Shown: in pieces, positions 43,427 to 52,459 of the stretch
How the letters are laid out: each line of letters begins with the position of its first letter
Position numbering within the stretch: position 1 is the first letter of the stretch
Assembly (NCBI RefSeq): GCF_001426645.1
Contig: NZ_LMEX01000001.1
Coordinates: 1,068,755 to 1,132,754, forward strand
Length of the DNA stretch: 64,000 nt
From: Rhodanobacter sp. Root480
GTDB lineage: Bacteria; Pseudomonadota; Gammaproteobacteria; Xanthomonadales; Rhodanobacteraceae
Direction of reading: 5' to 3'
Position numbers and translations under genes: made by a program
The notes under the pieces: generated by a model
The model's input: only the letters and a program-made list of their open reading frames with translations
What the model was told of the DNA's origin: nothing
The model's database searches: none

Positions 43427-43776
43427 GCGGAAAATAGGTGATTCCCACCCGTCTGTCGGCCTGCCGATGGGCGCCGGAATACCCACGCATTGCGGCTGCG
43501 CCAAAGCCGCCATCCAGTGCCGAAAGGTGGCTGACGCCCGCCATGATTCTGGTACACTCCATCACGCGTTTTTGACGCGTAAACCCTTGCCTGAAAAGGG
43601 CAAGGGCCACGGGGGACCCGCATCGCGGGGGGGATCGGCCAGGCCGCTCCGCCAACATCGGAACCTCATTGGGGACAAGACACGGGGATGCCAGCGTCCC
43701 GGTGCGCGAAAGCGCCCGGCCCCTCCCCGTCCATGCGTTGCATGGCATCACCGGAACAAGAGCAGGCGGAACAGTT
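43427..43776. other. leader and promoter region of the pigment operon
   Basis: About 350 nt without a gene. It holds the promoter-like pair listed separately, then two hairpins in what would be the leader: ACGCGT-TTTTG-ACGCGT (43564-43580) and CCCTTGCC-loop-GGCAAGGG (43584-43606). Confidence 0.45.
43531..43558 (+). promoter_or_regulatory. sigma-70-like promoter for the pigment operon
   Basis: CTGACG (43531-43536) and TACACT (43553-43558) are spaced by 16 nt and match four of six -35 and four of six -10 consensus positions. It is the best candidate upstream of the first ACP gene, and would give a leader of about 210 nt containing two hairpins. Confidence 0.35.
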
Positions 43777-44049
43777 ATGAGCACGATGATGATGGAAGCA
43801 GGGATCAGCGACGAAGAGATTCTGGGCAGGCTCAGGGAAGTGCTTCGTGACACGTTCGAGATCGACCCGGCGCGGGTCACGCCGTCGGCGCAGTTGTTCA
43901 CCGAGCTGGAGCTGGACAGCATCGATGCGGTGGATCTGGCGATCCACGTGCAGGAGATGACTGGCATGCGCATCAAACCCGAGGATTTCAAGAGCGTGCG
44001 CACGGTGGGCGACGTCATCGCCACCGTGCACACCCTGCTCGCCCGCTGA
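43777..44049 (+). CDS. acyl carrier protein 1 of aryl-polyene-like cluster
   Basis: A 90-residue acyl carrier protein with the phosphopantetheine site ELDSIDAVDL (Ser48) and the helix IHVQEMTGMRIKPEDF. It opens the operon that follows. It matches one of the two ACPs of aryl-polyene (APE)/xanthomonadin clusters. ATG 43777 is taken as start; a longer upstream reading has no coding character. Confidence 0.9.
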   Translation: MSTMMMEAGISDEEILGRLREVLRDTFEIDPARVTPSAQLFTELELDSIDAVDLAIHVQEMTGMRIKPEDFKSVRTVGDVIATVHTLLAR

Positions 44050-44069
44050 CCGGCGGCGGCTTGCGTCGG

Positions 44070-44846
44070 ATGTCGGTCCCGCTGATGTCAGTGCCCGCGG
44101 CGCGCCTTGCGCCGTGCGCGTTGATTCCGATCTACAACCACAAGCGCACGATCGAGCGCACCGTGCAGGCCGTACGGGCGCACGGCCTGCCGGTGATCGT
44201 GGTCGACGACGGCAGCGATGCCGACACCCGCGCGGTGCTCGATGCGCTGAAAGAAAACGGCGACATCCAGCTTCTGCGCCTGCCGCACAACCAGGGCAAG
44301 GGCGCCGCGCTGGTCGCCGGGCTGCTGGCCGCGCGCGACGCCGGCCATACCCACGCACTGCAGATCGATGCCGACGGCCAGCACGACACCGGCGACGTGC
44401 CGCGTTTCCTGGCCGAATCCCGCGATCACCCGCACGCGATGGTGTGCGGACGCGCGGTCTATGACGACAGCGTGCCCAGGGCGCGCCTGTACGGCCGCTA
44501 CCTCACCCACGTCTGCGTCTGGGCGGAAACGCTGTCGCTGGCCATCGACGATTCGATGTGCGGCTACCGGCTGTATCCGCTGCACGAAACCTGCGCGGAA
44601 ATCGCCCGCGCACCATTGCCGGCACGGATGGATTTCGACACCGAGATCGCCGTGCGCCTGCTGTGGCGCGGCGTGCCGGTGCGCAACCTGCCCACGCGGG
44701 TGATCTACCCCGAGGACGGGCTGTCGCACTTCCGCATGCTGCACGACAACGCGCGCATCACCGCCATGCACACGCGATTGCTGCTGGGCATGCTGCCGCG
44801 CGCGCCGCGTCTCATGTGGCGCCGCTGGAAGAGGCAGGCTGCATGA
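44070..44846 (+). CDS. family 2 glycosyltransferase
   Basis: A 258-residue GT-A glycosyltransferase: ALIPIYNHKRTIERTV, VVDDGSDADTRAVL, NQGKGAALVAGL and the metal site ALQIDADGQHD, then CGYRLYPL. No membrane helices. It is the GT2 protein of aryl-polyene/xanthomonadin clusters, thought to take part in attaching the polyene to its carrier lipid. ATG 44070 is preferred; TTG 44061 is an alternative. Second gene of the operon, 20 nt after the ACP. Confidence 0.88.
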   Translation: MSVPLMSVPAARLAPCALIPIYNHKRTIERTVQAVRAHGLPVIVVDDGSDADTRAVLDALKENGDIQLLRLPHNQGKGAALVAGLLAARDAGHTHALQIDADGQHDTGDVPRFLAESRDHPHAMVCGRAVYDDSVPRARLYGRYLTHVCVWAETLSLAIDDSMCGYRLYPLHETCAEIARAPLPARMDFDTEIAVRLLWRGVPVRNLPTRVIYPEDGLSHFRMLHDNARITAMHTRLLLGMLPRAPRLMWRRWKRQAA

Positions 44847-44886
44847 AGGCGATCATTCCCCACCACCTTGACGAGAAGCCGTTGCG

Positions 44887-46110
44887 ATGAAGCGTGTGGT
44901 GATCACCGGCATGGGCGGCATCACCGCGCTCGGCCACGACTGGGTACCTATCGAGGCGCGATTGCGCGCGGGCCGCAACGCCGTGCGCGCGATGCCCGAG
45001 TGGGATTATTTCGACGCCCTCAATACCCGCCTGGCCTGCCCGGTGGACGATTTCACCCTGCCGCCGTGGCCGCGCCGGCTCAGCCGCTCGATGGGTCGCG
45101 TGGCGCAACTGGCGGTGGCCGCCAGCGAGCATGCGATGCGCGACGCCGGGTTGATCGACGACCCCAGCGTCAGCGACGGCCGCATGGGCGTGGCCTACGG
45201 CTCGTCCGGCGGCAGCGTGGAGCCGGCGCGGGTGGTCGGCCACATGCTGGACACCGGTTCGATGCAGGGTGTCACGGCCACCAGCTACATCCACATGATG
45301 GCGCACACCACGGCGGTGAACATCGGCGTGTTCTTCCAGCTGAAGGGCCGCGTGATTCCCACCTCCAGCGCCTGTACCTCGGGCAGCCAGGCGATCGGCT
45401 ACGGCTACGAGGCGATCAAGTACGGCCGCCAGACGATGATGCTTTGCGGCGGCGCGGAGGAGTTGTCCGGCCCCGGCGCGGCAGTGTTCGACGCGCTGTT
45501 CGCCACCAGCACCCGCAACGACCAGCCAGGCCTGACGCCGCGGCCGTTCGACCGCGCCCGCGACGGCCTGGTGGTGGGCGAAGGCGCCACCACGCTGATC
45601 CTGGAAGAGTACGAACACGCGAAAGCGCGCGGCGCCACCATCTACGCCGAGGTCATCGGCTTCGGCTGCAACTCCGACGGCAACCACATCACCCAGCCCA
45701 CCCGCGAGACGATGGCCACGGCGATGCAGTGGGCGCTGCAGGACGCGGGCGTTCCCAGCGAGGCGATCGGCTACGTCAGCGCGCATGGCACCGCCACCGA
45801 TCGCGGCGACGTGGCCGAAAGCCACGCCACGGCCTCGGTGCTGGGCGCGCGCGTGCCGGTGAGTTCGATGAAGAGCTACGTCGGCCACACGCTGGGCGCC
45901 TGCGGCGCGCTGGAATCGTGGTGGGCGATCCGCATGATGCGCGAGGGCTGGTTTGCGCCCACCATCAACCTCACCGACGTCGACCCCGAATGCGCCGAGC
46001 TGGATTACATCACCGGTGACGGGCGCACGCTTTCCACCGACTGCGTGATGAACAACAACTTCGCGTTCGGCGGCATCAACACCTCGCTGATCTTCCGGGC
46101 CTGCGACTGA
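44887..46110 (+). CDS. beta-ketoacyl-ACP synthase (KS), aryl-polyene type
   Basis: A 407-residue type II ketosynthase with the full Cys-His-His triad: TSSACTSGSQAIG (Cys163), SAHGTATDRGD, and YVGHTLGACGALE. It condenses the growing polyene with malonyl-ACP. Its stop overlaps the next KS start by one base, so the two are co-translated. Relatives are the APE/xanthomonadin KS proteins; I do not assign the Ape letter because KS paralogues differ only subtly. Confidence 0.92.
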   Translation: MKRVVITGMGGITALGHDWVPIEARLRAGRNAVRAMPEWDYFDALNTRLACPVDDFTLPPWPRRLSRSMGRVAQLAVAASEHAMRDAGLIDDPSVSDGRMGVAYGSSGGSVEPARVVGHMLDTGSMQGVTATSYIHMMAHTTAVNIGVFFQLKGRVIPTSSACTSGSQAIGYGYEAIKYGRQTMMLCGGAEELSGPGAAVFDALFATSTRNDQPGLTPRPFDRARDGLVVGEGATTLILEEYEHAKARGATIYAEVIGFGCNSDGNHITQPTRETMATAMQWALQDAGVPSEAIGYVSAHGTATDRGDVAESHATASVLGARVPVSSMKSYVGHTLGACGALESWWAIRMMREGWFAPTINLTDVDPECAELDYITGDGRTLSTDCVMNNNFAFGGINTSLIFRACD

Positions 46111-47369
46111 TGGCGCCCGAGCTCCTCGACGCGCGCGGCCTGCCCCGGGTGGTGGTGACGGGGATGGGCGTGGTCAGTTGCCTGGGCAATGGCTGCGAGG
46201 CGTTCCGCGACGCGCTGCAAAACAACCGCAGCGGCCTGCGCGCGATGGACAGCTTCGCCCGCCGCGGATTGGACACGCGGGTCGGCGGCCCGGTCGACGT
46301 CAGCGCCCTGCCCGAGCCGCCACGCAAGCTGCGCCGCTTCCTGGCCCAGCCGGCGCTGTACGCCTGGCACGCGATGGGCGAGGCGATCGAACAGGCGGGA
46401 CTCGGCGCGGACCAGTTGGAAAGCGGCGACTGCGGACTGGTGATCGGCGGCGGCGCCTCGTTGAACGAATACGAAGTGGGCCTGGACGCTTATCGCAGCA
46501 AAGGCGTGGGTCGGCTGTCGCCATTCCTGGTGTCGCGCGGCATGAGCAGTGCGTTGTCGGCCTGCCTGGCGCATGCGTTCGGCATCCGCGGCGTCACCCA
46601 GACGGTGGCCTCGGCCTGCACCAGCGCGACGCTGGCGATCGGCCAGGCGATGGAGCTGATCCAGTTGGGACGCCAGCAGATCGTGCTGACCGGTGGCAGC
46701 GAGGAATTGTTCGAAGGCACCGCCACCTGGTTCGACGCGTTCGGCGCGCTGTCCGCGGCCAGCGCCGATCAGCCGCAGCGGGCTTCGCGACCTTATGACC
46801 TGCATCGCGATGGTTTCGTGCTGGCCGCCGGCGCCGGTGCGCTGGTGCTGGAATCGCTGGCGCATGCGCGCTCGCGCGGCGCCACCGTGCTGGCCGAGCT
46901 GACCGGTTTCGGCGCCGGCACGGACCCTGCCAGCATGGTCGGCCCGGGCGTGGACGGCATGATGCGCGCGCTGCGGCAGGCCTTGCAGCAAGCCGGCACG
47001 CTGCCCGATTACATCAACACCCACGCCTGCTCCACGCCGCAGGGCGACCTGCAGGAATGGCAGGCGATCGAGGCGGTGTTCGCCGAACGCGACGCGCCGG
47101 TGCCGGCGATGTCGTCGATCAAGGGCTTGAGCGGCCACGCCCCTGGCGCCGCCGGCGCGCTGGATGCGATCGCCAGCATGCTAATGATGCAGCACGATTT
47201 CGTGGCGGCGGGCGCGCCGGTGATCGACGCCGATCCCGCATTCGCGGCGGCGCCGCTGGTGCAACAAACCCATGCGCGGCGCATCGACAGCGTGCTGTCC
47301 CACAACTTCGGCTTCGGCGGTAGCTGCGCCGCGCTGATGTTCCAGCGGCCGGCGGAGCAAGCCGCATGA
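46110..47369 (+). CDS. second beta-ketoacyl-ACP synthase (KS)
   Basis: A 419-residue KS with Cys170 in VASACTSATLAIG, a first His in NTHACSTPQGD and a second in GLSGHAPGAAGA. The first His motif reads HACSTPQGD rather than the common HGTxTxxxD, but the triad is complete, so it should be active. The ATG at 46110 overlaps the previous stop and the end overlaps the next start (ATGA), giving a tight chain KS-KS-CLF. Confidence 0.9.
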   Translation: MAPELLDARGLPRVVVTGMGVVSCLGNGCEAFRDALQNNRSGLRAMDSFARRGLDTRVGGPVDVSALPEPPRKLRRFLAQPALYAWHAMGEAIEQAGLGADQLESGDCGLVIGGGASLNEYEVGLDAYRSKGVGRLSPFLVSRGMSSALSACLAHAFGIRGVTQTVASACTSATLAIGQAMELIQLGRQQIVLTGGSEELFEGTATWFDAFGALSAASADQPQRASRPYDLHRDGFVLAAGAGALVLESLAHARSRGATVLAELTGFGAGTDPASMVGPGVDGMMRALRQALQQAGTLPDYINTHACSTPQGDLQEWQAIEAVFAERDAPVPAMSSIKGLSGHAPGAAGALDAIASMLMMQHDFVAAGAPVIDADPAFAAAPLVQQTHARRIDSVLSHNFGFGGSCAALMFQRPAEQAA

Positions 47370-48100
47370 TCGCGCTGCGCATCGAACAATGGCGGGCGTG
47401 GGCGCCCGGCGTGGCCACCGAAGAAGCGTGGCTGGCCTGGGCGCAATCGCCGCGCGTGTTGGCCGACCAGCAGGAGCAGCCCGAGTGCCTGTCGCTGCCG
47501 CCGATGCAGCGCCGCCGCCTGAGCCGGCTGGCGCGGATGACGATGGAAGTGGCCTCGCCCTTGTGCGGCGATGACGAGCAGTTGCCGTTCGTGTTCGCCT
47601 CGCGCCACGGCGAAACCACGCGCACGCTCGACCTGCTGGGCGACGTGGCCGGCGAGCAACCGTTGTCGCCCACGCAGTTCGGCCTGTCGGTACACAACGC
47701 CATCGCCGGCCAGTGGTCGCTGCTGCGCGGCCAGCGCGGCGAATCGGTGGCGATCGCCGGCGAGGCGGATACCTTCGAGCACGCCATGCTGGAAGCGTCG
47801 ACCCTGCTGGCCGCCGGCGCCCCGTCGGTGCTGGCGGTGATCGCCGAGGAAGTACCGCCGGATGCCTATGACGGCTGGATCACCGATGTACCGTTCTCGT
47901 ACGCCGTGGCCCTGCGGCTGGGCTGTGCCGATGTGGCGATGCCGGGCAGCACCTGGCAACTCGACCTGGATCGCCACGACGGCGACACGCCGCCCTGCCC
48001 CTGGCCGCATGCGCTGGATTTCCTGCGCGCCATGCAGACCGCCGCCCCCTCGTTGCAGCACGCGTGGAAGAGACGTCGATGGCAGTGGCAGCGCAGCTGA
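47366..48100 (+). CDS. beta-ketoacyl synthase chain-length-factor-like protein
   Basis: A 244-residue truncated KS-like protein of the Ketoacyl-synt_2 type: LPPMQRRRLSRLARMTMEVA, FASRHGETTRTLDLL, FGLSVHNAIAGQWSLLRG and SVLAVIAEEVP. It has no active-site Cys. In APE systems such a protein pairs with a KS as chain length factor. ATGA overlap with the preceding KS and overlap with the acyltransferase behind. Confidence 0.88.
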   Translation: MIALRIEQWRAWAPGVATEEAWLAWAQSPRVLADQQEQPECLSLPPMQRRRLSRLARMTMEVASPLCGDDEQLPFVFASRHGETTRTLDLLGDVAGEQPLSPTQFGLSVHNAIAGQWSLLRGQRGESVAIAGEADTFEHAMLEASTLLAAGAPSVLAVIAEEVPPDAYDGWITDVPFSYAVALRLGCADVAMPGSTWQLDLDRHDGDTPPCPWPHALDFLRAMQTAAPSLQHAWKRRRWQWQRS

Positions 48101-48867
48101 TGGAACGCCGCCGCGATGCGTGGCTGTGGCGGCTGCTGGCCACGGGCGCCAGCTTTGCCGTGTTCGGCATCGGCGGGGTGATCCTGCGGGTGCTGATCCT
48201 GCCGTTGTTTGCACTGCTGCCCGGCGGTCCGCTGGCGCGCCGTCGCCGCGCCCGTGCCGCGATCAGCCGCGCGTTCCATCTGCATGTGCAGTTCATGTAC
48301 CGCACCCGCGTGCTCGACTTCCACATCGATGGCGCCGAGCGGTTGGGCCGGCCGGGGCAACTGGTGGTGGCCAATCATCCGTCGCTGATCGACGTGGTGT
48401 TCCTGATCTCGCAAATGCGCGATACCAATTGCGTGGTGAAGGCCAGCCTGTGGAACAACCCATGCATGCATGGCGCGGTGCGCGCGGCGCAATACATCAG
48501 CAACAACGGCAGCCCGGAAATGCTGGAGCAGGCCGCCAACGTGCTGCGCGGCGGCGAAACCCTGGTGATGTTTCCCGAGGGTACGCGCACCACGCCGGGA
48601 CAGCCGCCGGTGTTCCATCGCGGCGCCGCGGCCATCGCGCTGCGCGGCGCACGCACGATCACACCGGTGTACATCTCGGTGGCACCGACCACGCTGACCA
48701 AGGCCGAACCGTGGTACCACATCCCCTGGCGGCGGGTGATGGTGCACCTGCGCGTGGGTGACGACATCGACCCGGCCACGTTCGACAACGCCCCCATGCC
48801 GATCGCCTCGCGACGCCTGAACCAGCACCTGCATCAACTCTTCCTGCAAGGACTCGACGCCTCATGA
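48079..48867 (+). CDS. 1-acylglycerol-3-phosphate-type acyltransferase
   Basis: A 262-residue acyltransferase of the PlsC group with the H-x4-D motif NHPSLIDVVF and FPEGTRTTPG, preceded by a hydrophobic helix (GIGGVILRVLILPLFALL). In APE clusters this class acylates the lipid that anchors the polyene. ATG 48079 is preferred over GTG 48064; the start overlaps the CLF-like gene by 22 nt. Confidence 0.88.
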   Translation: MAVAAQLMERRRDAWLWRLLATGASFAVFGIGGVILRVLILPLFALLPGGPLARRRRARAAISRAFHLHVQFMYRTRVLDFHIDGAERLGRPGQLVVANHPSLIDVVFLISQMRDTNCVVKASLWNNPCMHGAVRAAQYISNNGSPEMLEQAANVLRGGETLVMFPEGTRTTPGQPPVFHRGAAAIALRGARTITPVYISVAPTTLTKAEPWYHIPWRRVMVHLRVGDDIDPATFDNAPMPIASRRLNQHLHQLFLQGLDAS

Positions 48868-49160
48868 CCACCCAAGACCCCGTGTCCGCACAGGCCGCGC
48901 TGGAGCAGGAAATCGCCCAGCTCATCATCGACACGCTGAATCTGGAACACCTGACGGTCGCCGACGTGGCGGTGGATCAGCCGCTGTTCGGCGAAGGGCT
49001 GGGGCTGGATTCGGTCGATGCGCTGGAGCTGGCGTTGGCGCTGCAGAAGCATTACGCCATCCGCATCGAAGCCGACGTCAAGGCATCGCGCAAGCATTTC
49101 GCCACCGTGGCCAGCCTGGCCGCCCTCGTGCAGGAGCAGCGCAGCGCATGCGGCAGCTGA
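48864..49160 (+). CDS. acyl carrier protein 2
   Basis: A 98-residue second ACP with GLGLDSVDALELALALQ (Ser50) and a longer N-terminal extension. ATGA overlap with the acyltransferase. Two ACPs, one probably for the aryl starter and one for chain extension, are the rule in APE loci. Confidence 0.9.
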   Translation: MTTQDPVSAQAALEQEIAQLIIDTLNLEHLTVADVAVDQPLFGEGLGLDSVDALELALALQKHYAIRIEADVKASRKHFATVASLAALVQEQRSACGS

Positions 49161-49699
49161 TCGCCAGGATCGCATTGCCGCTGGCCGGCGTGCTGTATCC
49201 GTTTGTCGTGTATTTCGGCACGGAGAAAGTCGCGCCGCCGATCTTCGCGCTGGTGCTGGGCGCGATCTGGCTGATCCGCGCCCCAAGCCTGCTGCGCCAG
49301 CCAGGCGGGCGCTGGATGGTGGGCATCTCCCTGCTTTACTGCGTGCTGCTGATGTTCACCGGCGAGGCAATGCTGCTGCGCTGGTACCCGGTGCTGATCA
49401 ACCTGTTCCTGCTCGCCGCGTTCGGCTGGAGCCTGGTCTACGGCCCGCCCTTCATCGAGCGCTTCGCCCGTCTTCGCGAGCCCAATCTGCCGCCGGCCGC
49501 CGTGCGTTACACCCGCGTGGTGACCTGGGTGTGGGTGGGCTTTTTCGCGTTCAACGGCAGCATGTCGGCCGCACTGACGCTGTGGGCGCCGCTCTCGTGG
49601 TGGATGCTCTACAACGGCATGATTTCCTACGCGCTGGTGGGCATTCTGTTCGGCGGCGAATGGGTGCTTCGCCAGCGATTGCGCCGGAGCTTTGCATGA
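49148..49699 (+). CDS. COG4648-type integral membrane protein
   Basis: A 183-residue protein with about five transmembrane helices (ARIALPLAGVLYPFVVYFG, APPIFALVLGAIWLI, MVGISLLYCVLLMFTGEA, LINLFLLAAFGWSLVYG, and a C-terminal pair including VVTWVWVGFFAFNG). This family regularly occurs in APE/xanthomonadin clusters with unknown role. Overlaps ACP2 by 13 nt and ends in an ATGA with the next gene. Confidence 0.85.
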   Translation: MRQLIARIALPLAGVLYPFVVYFGTEKVAPPIFALVLGAIWLIRAPSLLRQPGGRWMVGISLLYCVLLMFTGEAMLLRWYPVLINLFLLAAFGWSLVYGPPFIERFARLREPNLPPAAVRYTRVVTWVWVGFFAFNGSMSAALTLWAPLSWWMLYNGMISYALVGILFGGEWVLRQRLRRSFA

Positions 49700-50325
49700 G
49701 CCCGCTGGCGTCCGCGGCCAGGGCACTCGCCGACCATCCCTGGCTGGATGGCGCGTGGGCCGGCAGCACGGGCGCGTTGCTGTTGCTGAGCCGCCAGGGC
49801 CAGGCCGAGTTCCATCGCGAAGGGCGCCAGTCGTTGCTGGACGCATTGCAATCACAGCTCGCCACGCGCGATCTGGCTGTACCGGGCAACTGGCGCCTGC
49901 TGGATGCACCGCCACCGGCCACCGACCACGCCACCATCGAGCAGCTGCTGGCAACACCGCGTCCGCGCCAGATCACGCCCATCGCCGAACAGAAAAACGC
50001 GGGCCGCTGGAAACTGGACCTGGTGCTGCCATCTGACCTGATCCTCTTCGACGACCACTTCCGCACGGCGCCGGTCTTGCCGGGCGTGGTGCAGGTGGCG
50101 TGGGCGCTGGCGCTGGCTGCGCCGCGACTGGGCACGTCGAACCACTGCCGCGAGATGGAGGCGCTGAAATTCCAGCGACTGCTGCGCCCCGGCGACCTGC
50201 TGCAACTGGACCTGCATTACGAGGACGAGCCCGACACGACGCTCGGAAAGCTGCACTTCGCCTACCGCCTCGCCGGCCAGCATTGCTCGTCCGGACGCCT
50301 GCGGGTGACGCTCGCCCATGGCTGA
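49696..50325 (+). CDS. hotdog dehydratase fused to a remnant of an aryl-AMP-ligase C-domain
   Basis: A 209-residue protein in two parts. Residues about 95-209 are a FabZ-like 3-hydroxyacyl-ACP dehydratase: ILFDDHFRTAPVLPGVVQVA with the catalytic-type His. Residues 1-90 (ADHPWLDGAWAGSTGALLLL, QSLLDALQSQLATRDLAVPG, NWRLLDAPPPATDHATIEQL) follow the C-terminal subdomain of ANL adenylating enzymes, where PRRWRFVDALPxxxxGK is usual; the catalytic Gly-Lys is replaced by Asp-His. The large adenylation core is gone. So I read this as a ligase-dehydratase fusion that lost its ligase. Confidence 0.7.
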   Translation: MSPLASAARALADHPWLDGAWAGSTGALLLLSRQGQAEFHREGRQSLLDALQSQLATRDLAVPGNWRLLDAPPPATDHATIEQLLATPRPRQITPIAEQKNAGRWKLDLVLPSDLILFDDHFRTAPVLPGVVQVAWALALAAPRLGTSNHCREMEALKFQRLLRPGDLLQLDLHYEDEPDTTLGKLHFAYRLAGQHCSSGRLRVTLAHG

Positions 50326-51316
50326 GCACAGCACCGACAAGCAGCATTGGGCCGCGCAGCGCGAGCGCGGAAGCTTCTGGCTGATGAAGCTCACCGCGTT
50401 CGGCCTGCGTTTGCTGGGGCGGCGCCCGATGACGCCGGTGCTGTATGGGATCGTGCTGTACTTCTTCGTGTTCGGCCGCCGCGCCCGGCACAACGTGCGC
50501 CAGTACCAGGATTACCTCGCCCAATGGAGCGGACGCAGCGAGCTGCGCCCCACCCTGCGCAGCGTGTTCGGCCAGTTCATGGCCTTCGGCGAAAGCCTGC
50601 TTGATCGGCTCGACGCCTGGCACGGCAAGCTGAAACTCAGCCAGGTGACGCTGCACGATCCCGATGGCGTGCGCCAGCGGCTGATGAAAAACCGCCAGGG
50701 CGGCCGCGGCGAGATCCTGGTCGGCACCCATCTGGGCAACCTGGAGGTATGCCGCGCACTGGCCGAACTGGGCGAGCAGGTGCCGCTGAACGTGCTGGTG
50801 CACACCGCCAACGTGGCCCACTTCAACCGCCTGCAGAGCGCCGCCGGCGATCATCAACTGCACCTGATGCAGGTCAGCGAGATGGACGCCGCGCTGATGC
50901 TCGACCTGTCGCAACGGCTGGATCGCGGTGAATGGCTGGCGATCGCCGGCGACCGCGTGCCGCTGCAGGACGGCCGCCGCGTGGTGGTGGATTTCCTCGG
51001 TCATCCGGCGCCGTTTCCGCAAGGCCCGTGGATGCTGGCCGGGCTGCTGCGCTGCCCGGTGAACCTGATGTGCTGCCTGAAGATCGACGGCCGCTACCAG
51101 ATCCACCTCGAATCCTTCATCGACGCGCCGGCCTGGGACCGCCGCCAGCGCGAGGCGCTGATCAAGGGTTGGGCGCAGCGCTATGCCGATTACCTGGCGC
51201 GCAAGTGCCTGCTGGCGCCGCGGCAGTGGTTCAATTTTCACCCCTACTGGCACGTCGACGCGCCACTACCCGCCACTGGAGAAAACGATGCGCAGCCGCG
51301 GCGTGTTGCACCTTGA
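50318..51316 (+). CDS. LpxL/HtrB-type acyltransferase
   Basis: A 332-residue protein of the lipid A biosynthesis acyltransferase family, with the H-x4-E motif in VGTHLGNLEVCRALAEL and a membrane-proximal segment VLYGIVLYFFVFGRR. Such proteins occur in APE clusters beside the PlsC-type enzyme and probably add the polyene or a fatty acid to a glycolipid. Overlaps its neighbours by 8 and 29 nt. Confidence 0.87.
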   Translation: MAEHSTDKQHWAAQRERGSFWLMKLTAFGLRLLGRRPMTPVLYGIVLYFFVFGRRARHNVRQYQDYLAQWSGRSELRPTLRSVFGQFMAFGESLLDRLDAWHGKLKLSQVTLHDPDGVRQRLMKNRQGGRGEILVGTHLGNLEVCRALAELGEQVPLNVLVHTANVAHFNRLQSAAGDHQLHLMQVSEMDAALMLDLSQRLDRGEWLAIAGDRVPLQDGRRVVVDFLGHPAPFPQGPWMLAGLLRCPVNLMCCLKIDGRYQIHLESFIDAPAWDRRQREALIKGWAQRYADYLARKCLLAPRQWFNFHPYWHVDAPLPATGENDAQPRRVAP

Positions 51317-51731
51317 TACCGAGATCACCGTGCCATTCTTCGACGTCGATTCGATGAGCGTGGTCTGGCACGGCCATTACGTGAAGTACCTGGAGATCGC
51401 GCGTTGCGCGCTGCTCGACATGATCGGCCACAACTACCTCGACATGCAGGCGTCCGGCTATGCCTGGCCGATCATCGACCTGCAATTGCGCTACGTGCAG
51501 GGCGCGCGCTTCGGCCAGCGGCTGCGCGTGCGCGCGGATCTCGCCGAATGGGAAAACCGGCTGAAGATCAACTACCTGATCAGCGACGCGCAAACCGGCG
51601 AGCGGCTGACCCGCGCCAGCACGGTGCAGATCGCGGTCAGCGCCGACGGCGTGATGCAGCTGGTCTCGCCGCAGGTGATGATCGACGCGGTCGAGCGCCA
51701 TCTTCCACCCTCTTCATCAACCCTCGCCTGA
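51288..51731 (+). CDS. 4HBT-type thioesterase
   Basis: A 147-residue hotdog thioesterase of the YbgC/4-hydroxybenzoyl-CoA type: ITVPFFDVDSMSVVWHGHYV with the Asp that begins catalysis, then YLEIARCALLDMIG. ATG 51288 has GGAG upstream inside the previous gene. It may release the polyene or clear misprimed carriers. Confidence 0.88.
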   Translation: MRSRGVLHLDTEITVPFFDVDSMSVVWHGHYVKYLEIARCALLDMIGHNYLDMQASGYAWPIIDLQLRYVQGARFGQRLRVRADLAEWENRLKINYLISDAQTGERLTRASTVQIAVSADGVMQLVSPQVMIDAVERHLPPSSSTLA

Positions 51732-52459
51732 TGCCTGCCATGAATTACGCCAGCTCCACGTACGTCGAGGAAACCCGTATCGGTTTCCGCTTCCTGAGCA
51801 CATTCACCTGGCAGCACCACGTGCTCCGCGTCGCCATCAACGACCTGAAGAAACTCTGCGGCGAACCGGCGCCGCAAGGTGGCGTGCTGCTGGACGTGGG
51901 TTGCGGCCAGGGCAAGTCGTTCCGGCTGCTGCAGGATGCTTTCCAGCCACAGCGGTTGATCGGGCTGGACGCCGATCCGCACAGCATTGCGTTGTCGCGA
52001 GCCGAAGCCGACAAGGAGCAGATCGGCGCCGAACTGATCGCCGGCGACTGCGCGCAGATCGACCTGCCCGACGCCAGCGTCGACATCGTGTTCTGCCACC
52101 AGACCTTCCATCACCTGGTCGAGCAGGAACGCGCGCTGGCCGAGTTCTGGCGCGTGCTGAAACCCGGTGGCGTGCTGCTGTTTGCGGAGTCGACCAAAGC
52201 CTATATCGACACCTGGGTGATCCGCTGGTTCTTCCGCCATCCGATGCATGTGCAGAAGAGTGCGGACGGCTATTTGCAGATGCTGCGCGAACAGGGTTTC
52301 GTGTTCGGGCCGCAGCAGGTTTCGCTGCCCTATCTGTGGTGGAGCCGCGCGCGCGACTTCGGCCTGCTGGAACGCTGGCATCTGAAACAGCCGCCACCGC
52401 CGGGCAAGCGCGAGGAAACCCTGGTCAACGTGGCCGCCCGCAAGCCTGCCGTCCCATGA
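51731..52459 (+). CDS. class I SAM-dependent methyltransferase
   Basis: A 242-residue methyltransferase with motif I VLLDVGCGQGKSFRLL, LIGLDADPHSIALSR, GDCAQIDLPDASVDIVFCHQ and LKPGGVLLFAES. In APE pathways the aryl head is O-methylated; this enzyme is the candidate. The start overlaps the thioesterase stop by one base and the end overlaps the next KS (ATGA). Confidence 0.88.
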   Translation: MPAMNYASSTYVEETRIGFRFLSTFTWQHHVLRVAINDLKKLCGEPAPQGGVLLDVGCGQGKSFRLLQDAFQPQRLIGLDADPHSIALSRAEADKEQIGAELIAGDCAQIDLPDASVDIVFCHQTFHHLVEQERALAEFWRVLKPGGVLLFAESTKAYIDTWVIRWFFRHPMHVQKSADGYLQMLREQGFVFGPQQVSLPYLWWSRARDFGLLERWHLKQPPPPGKREETLVNVAARKPAVP

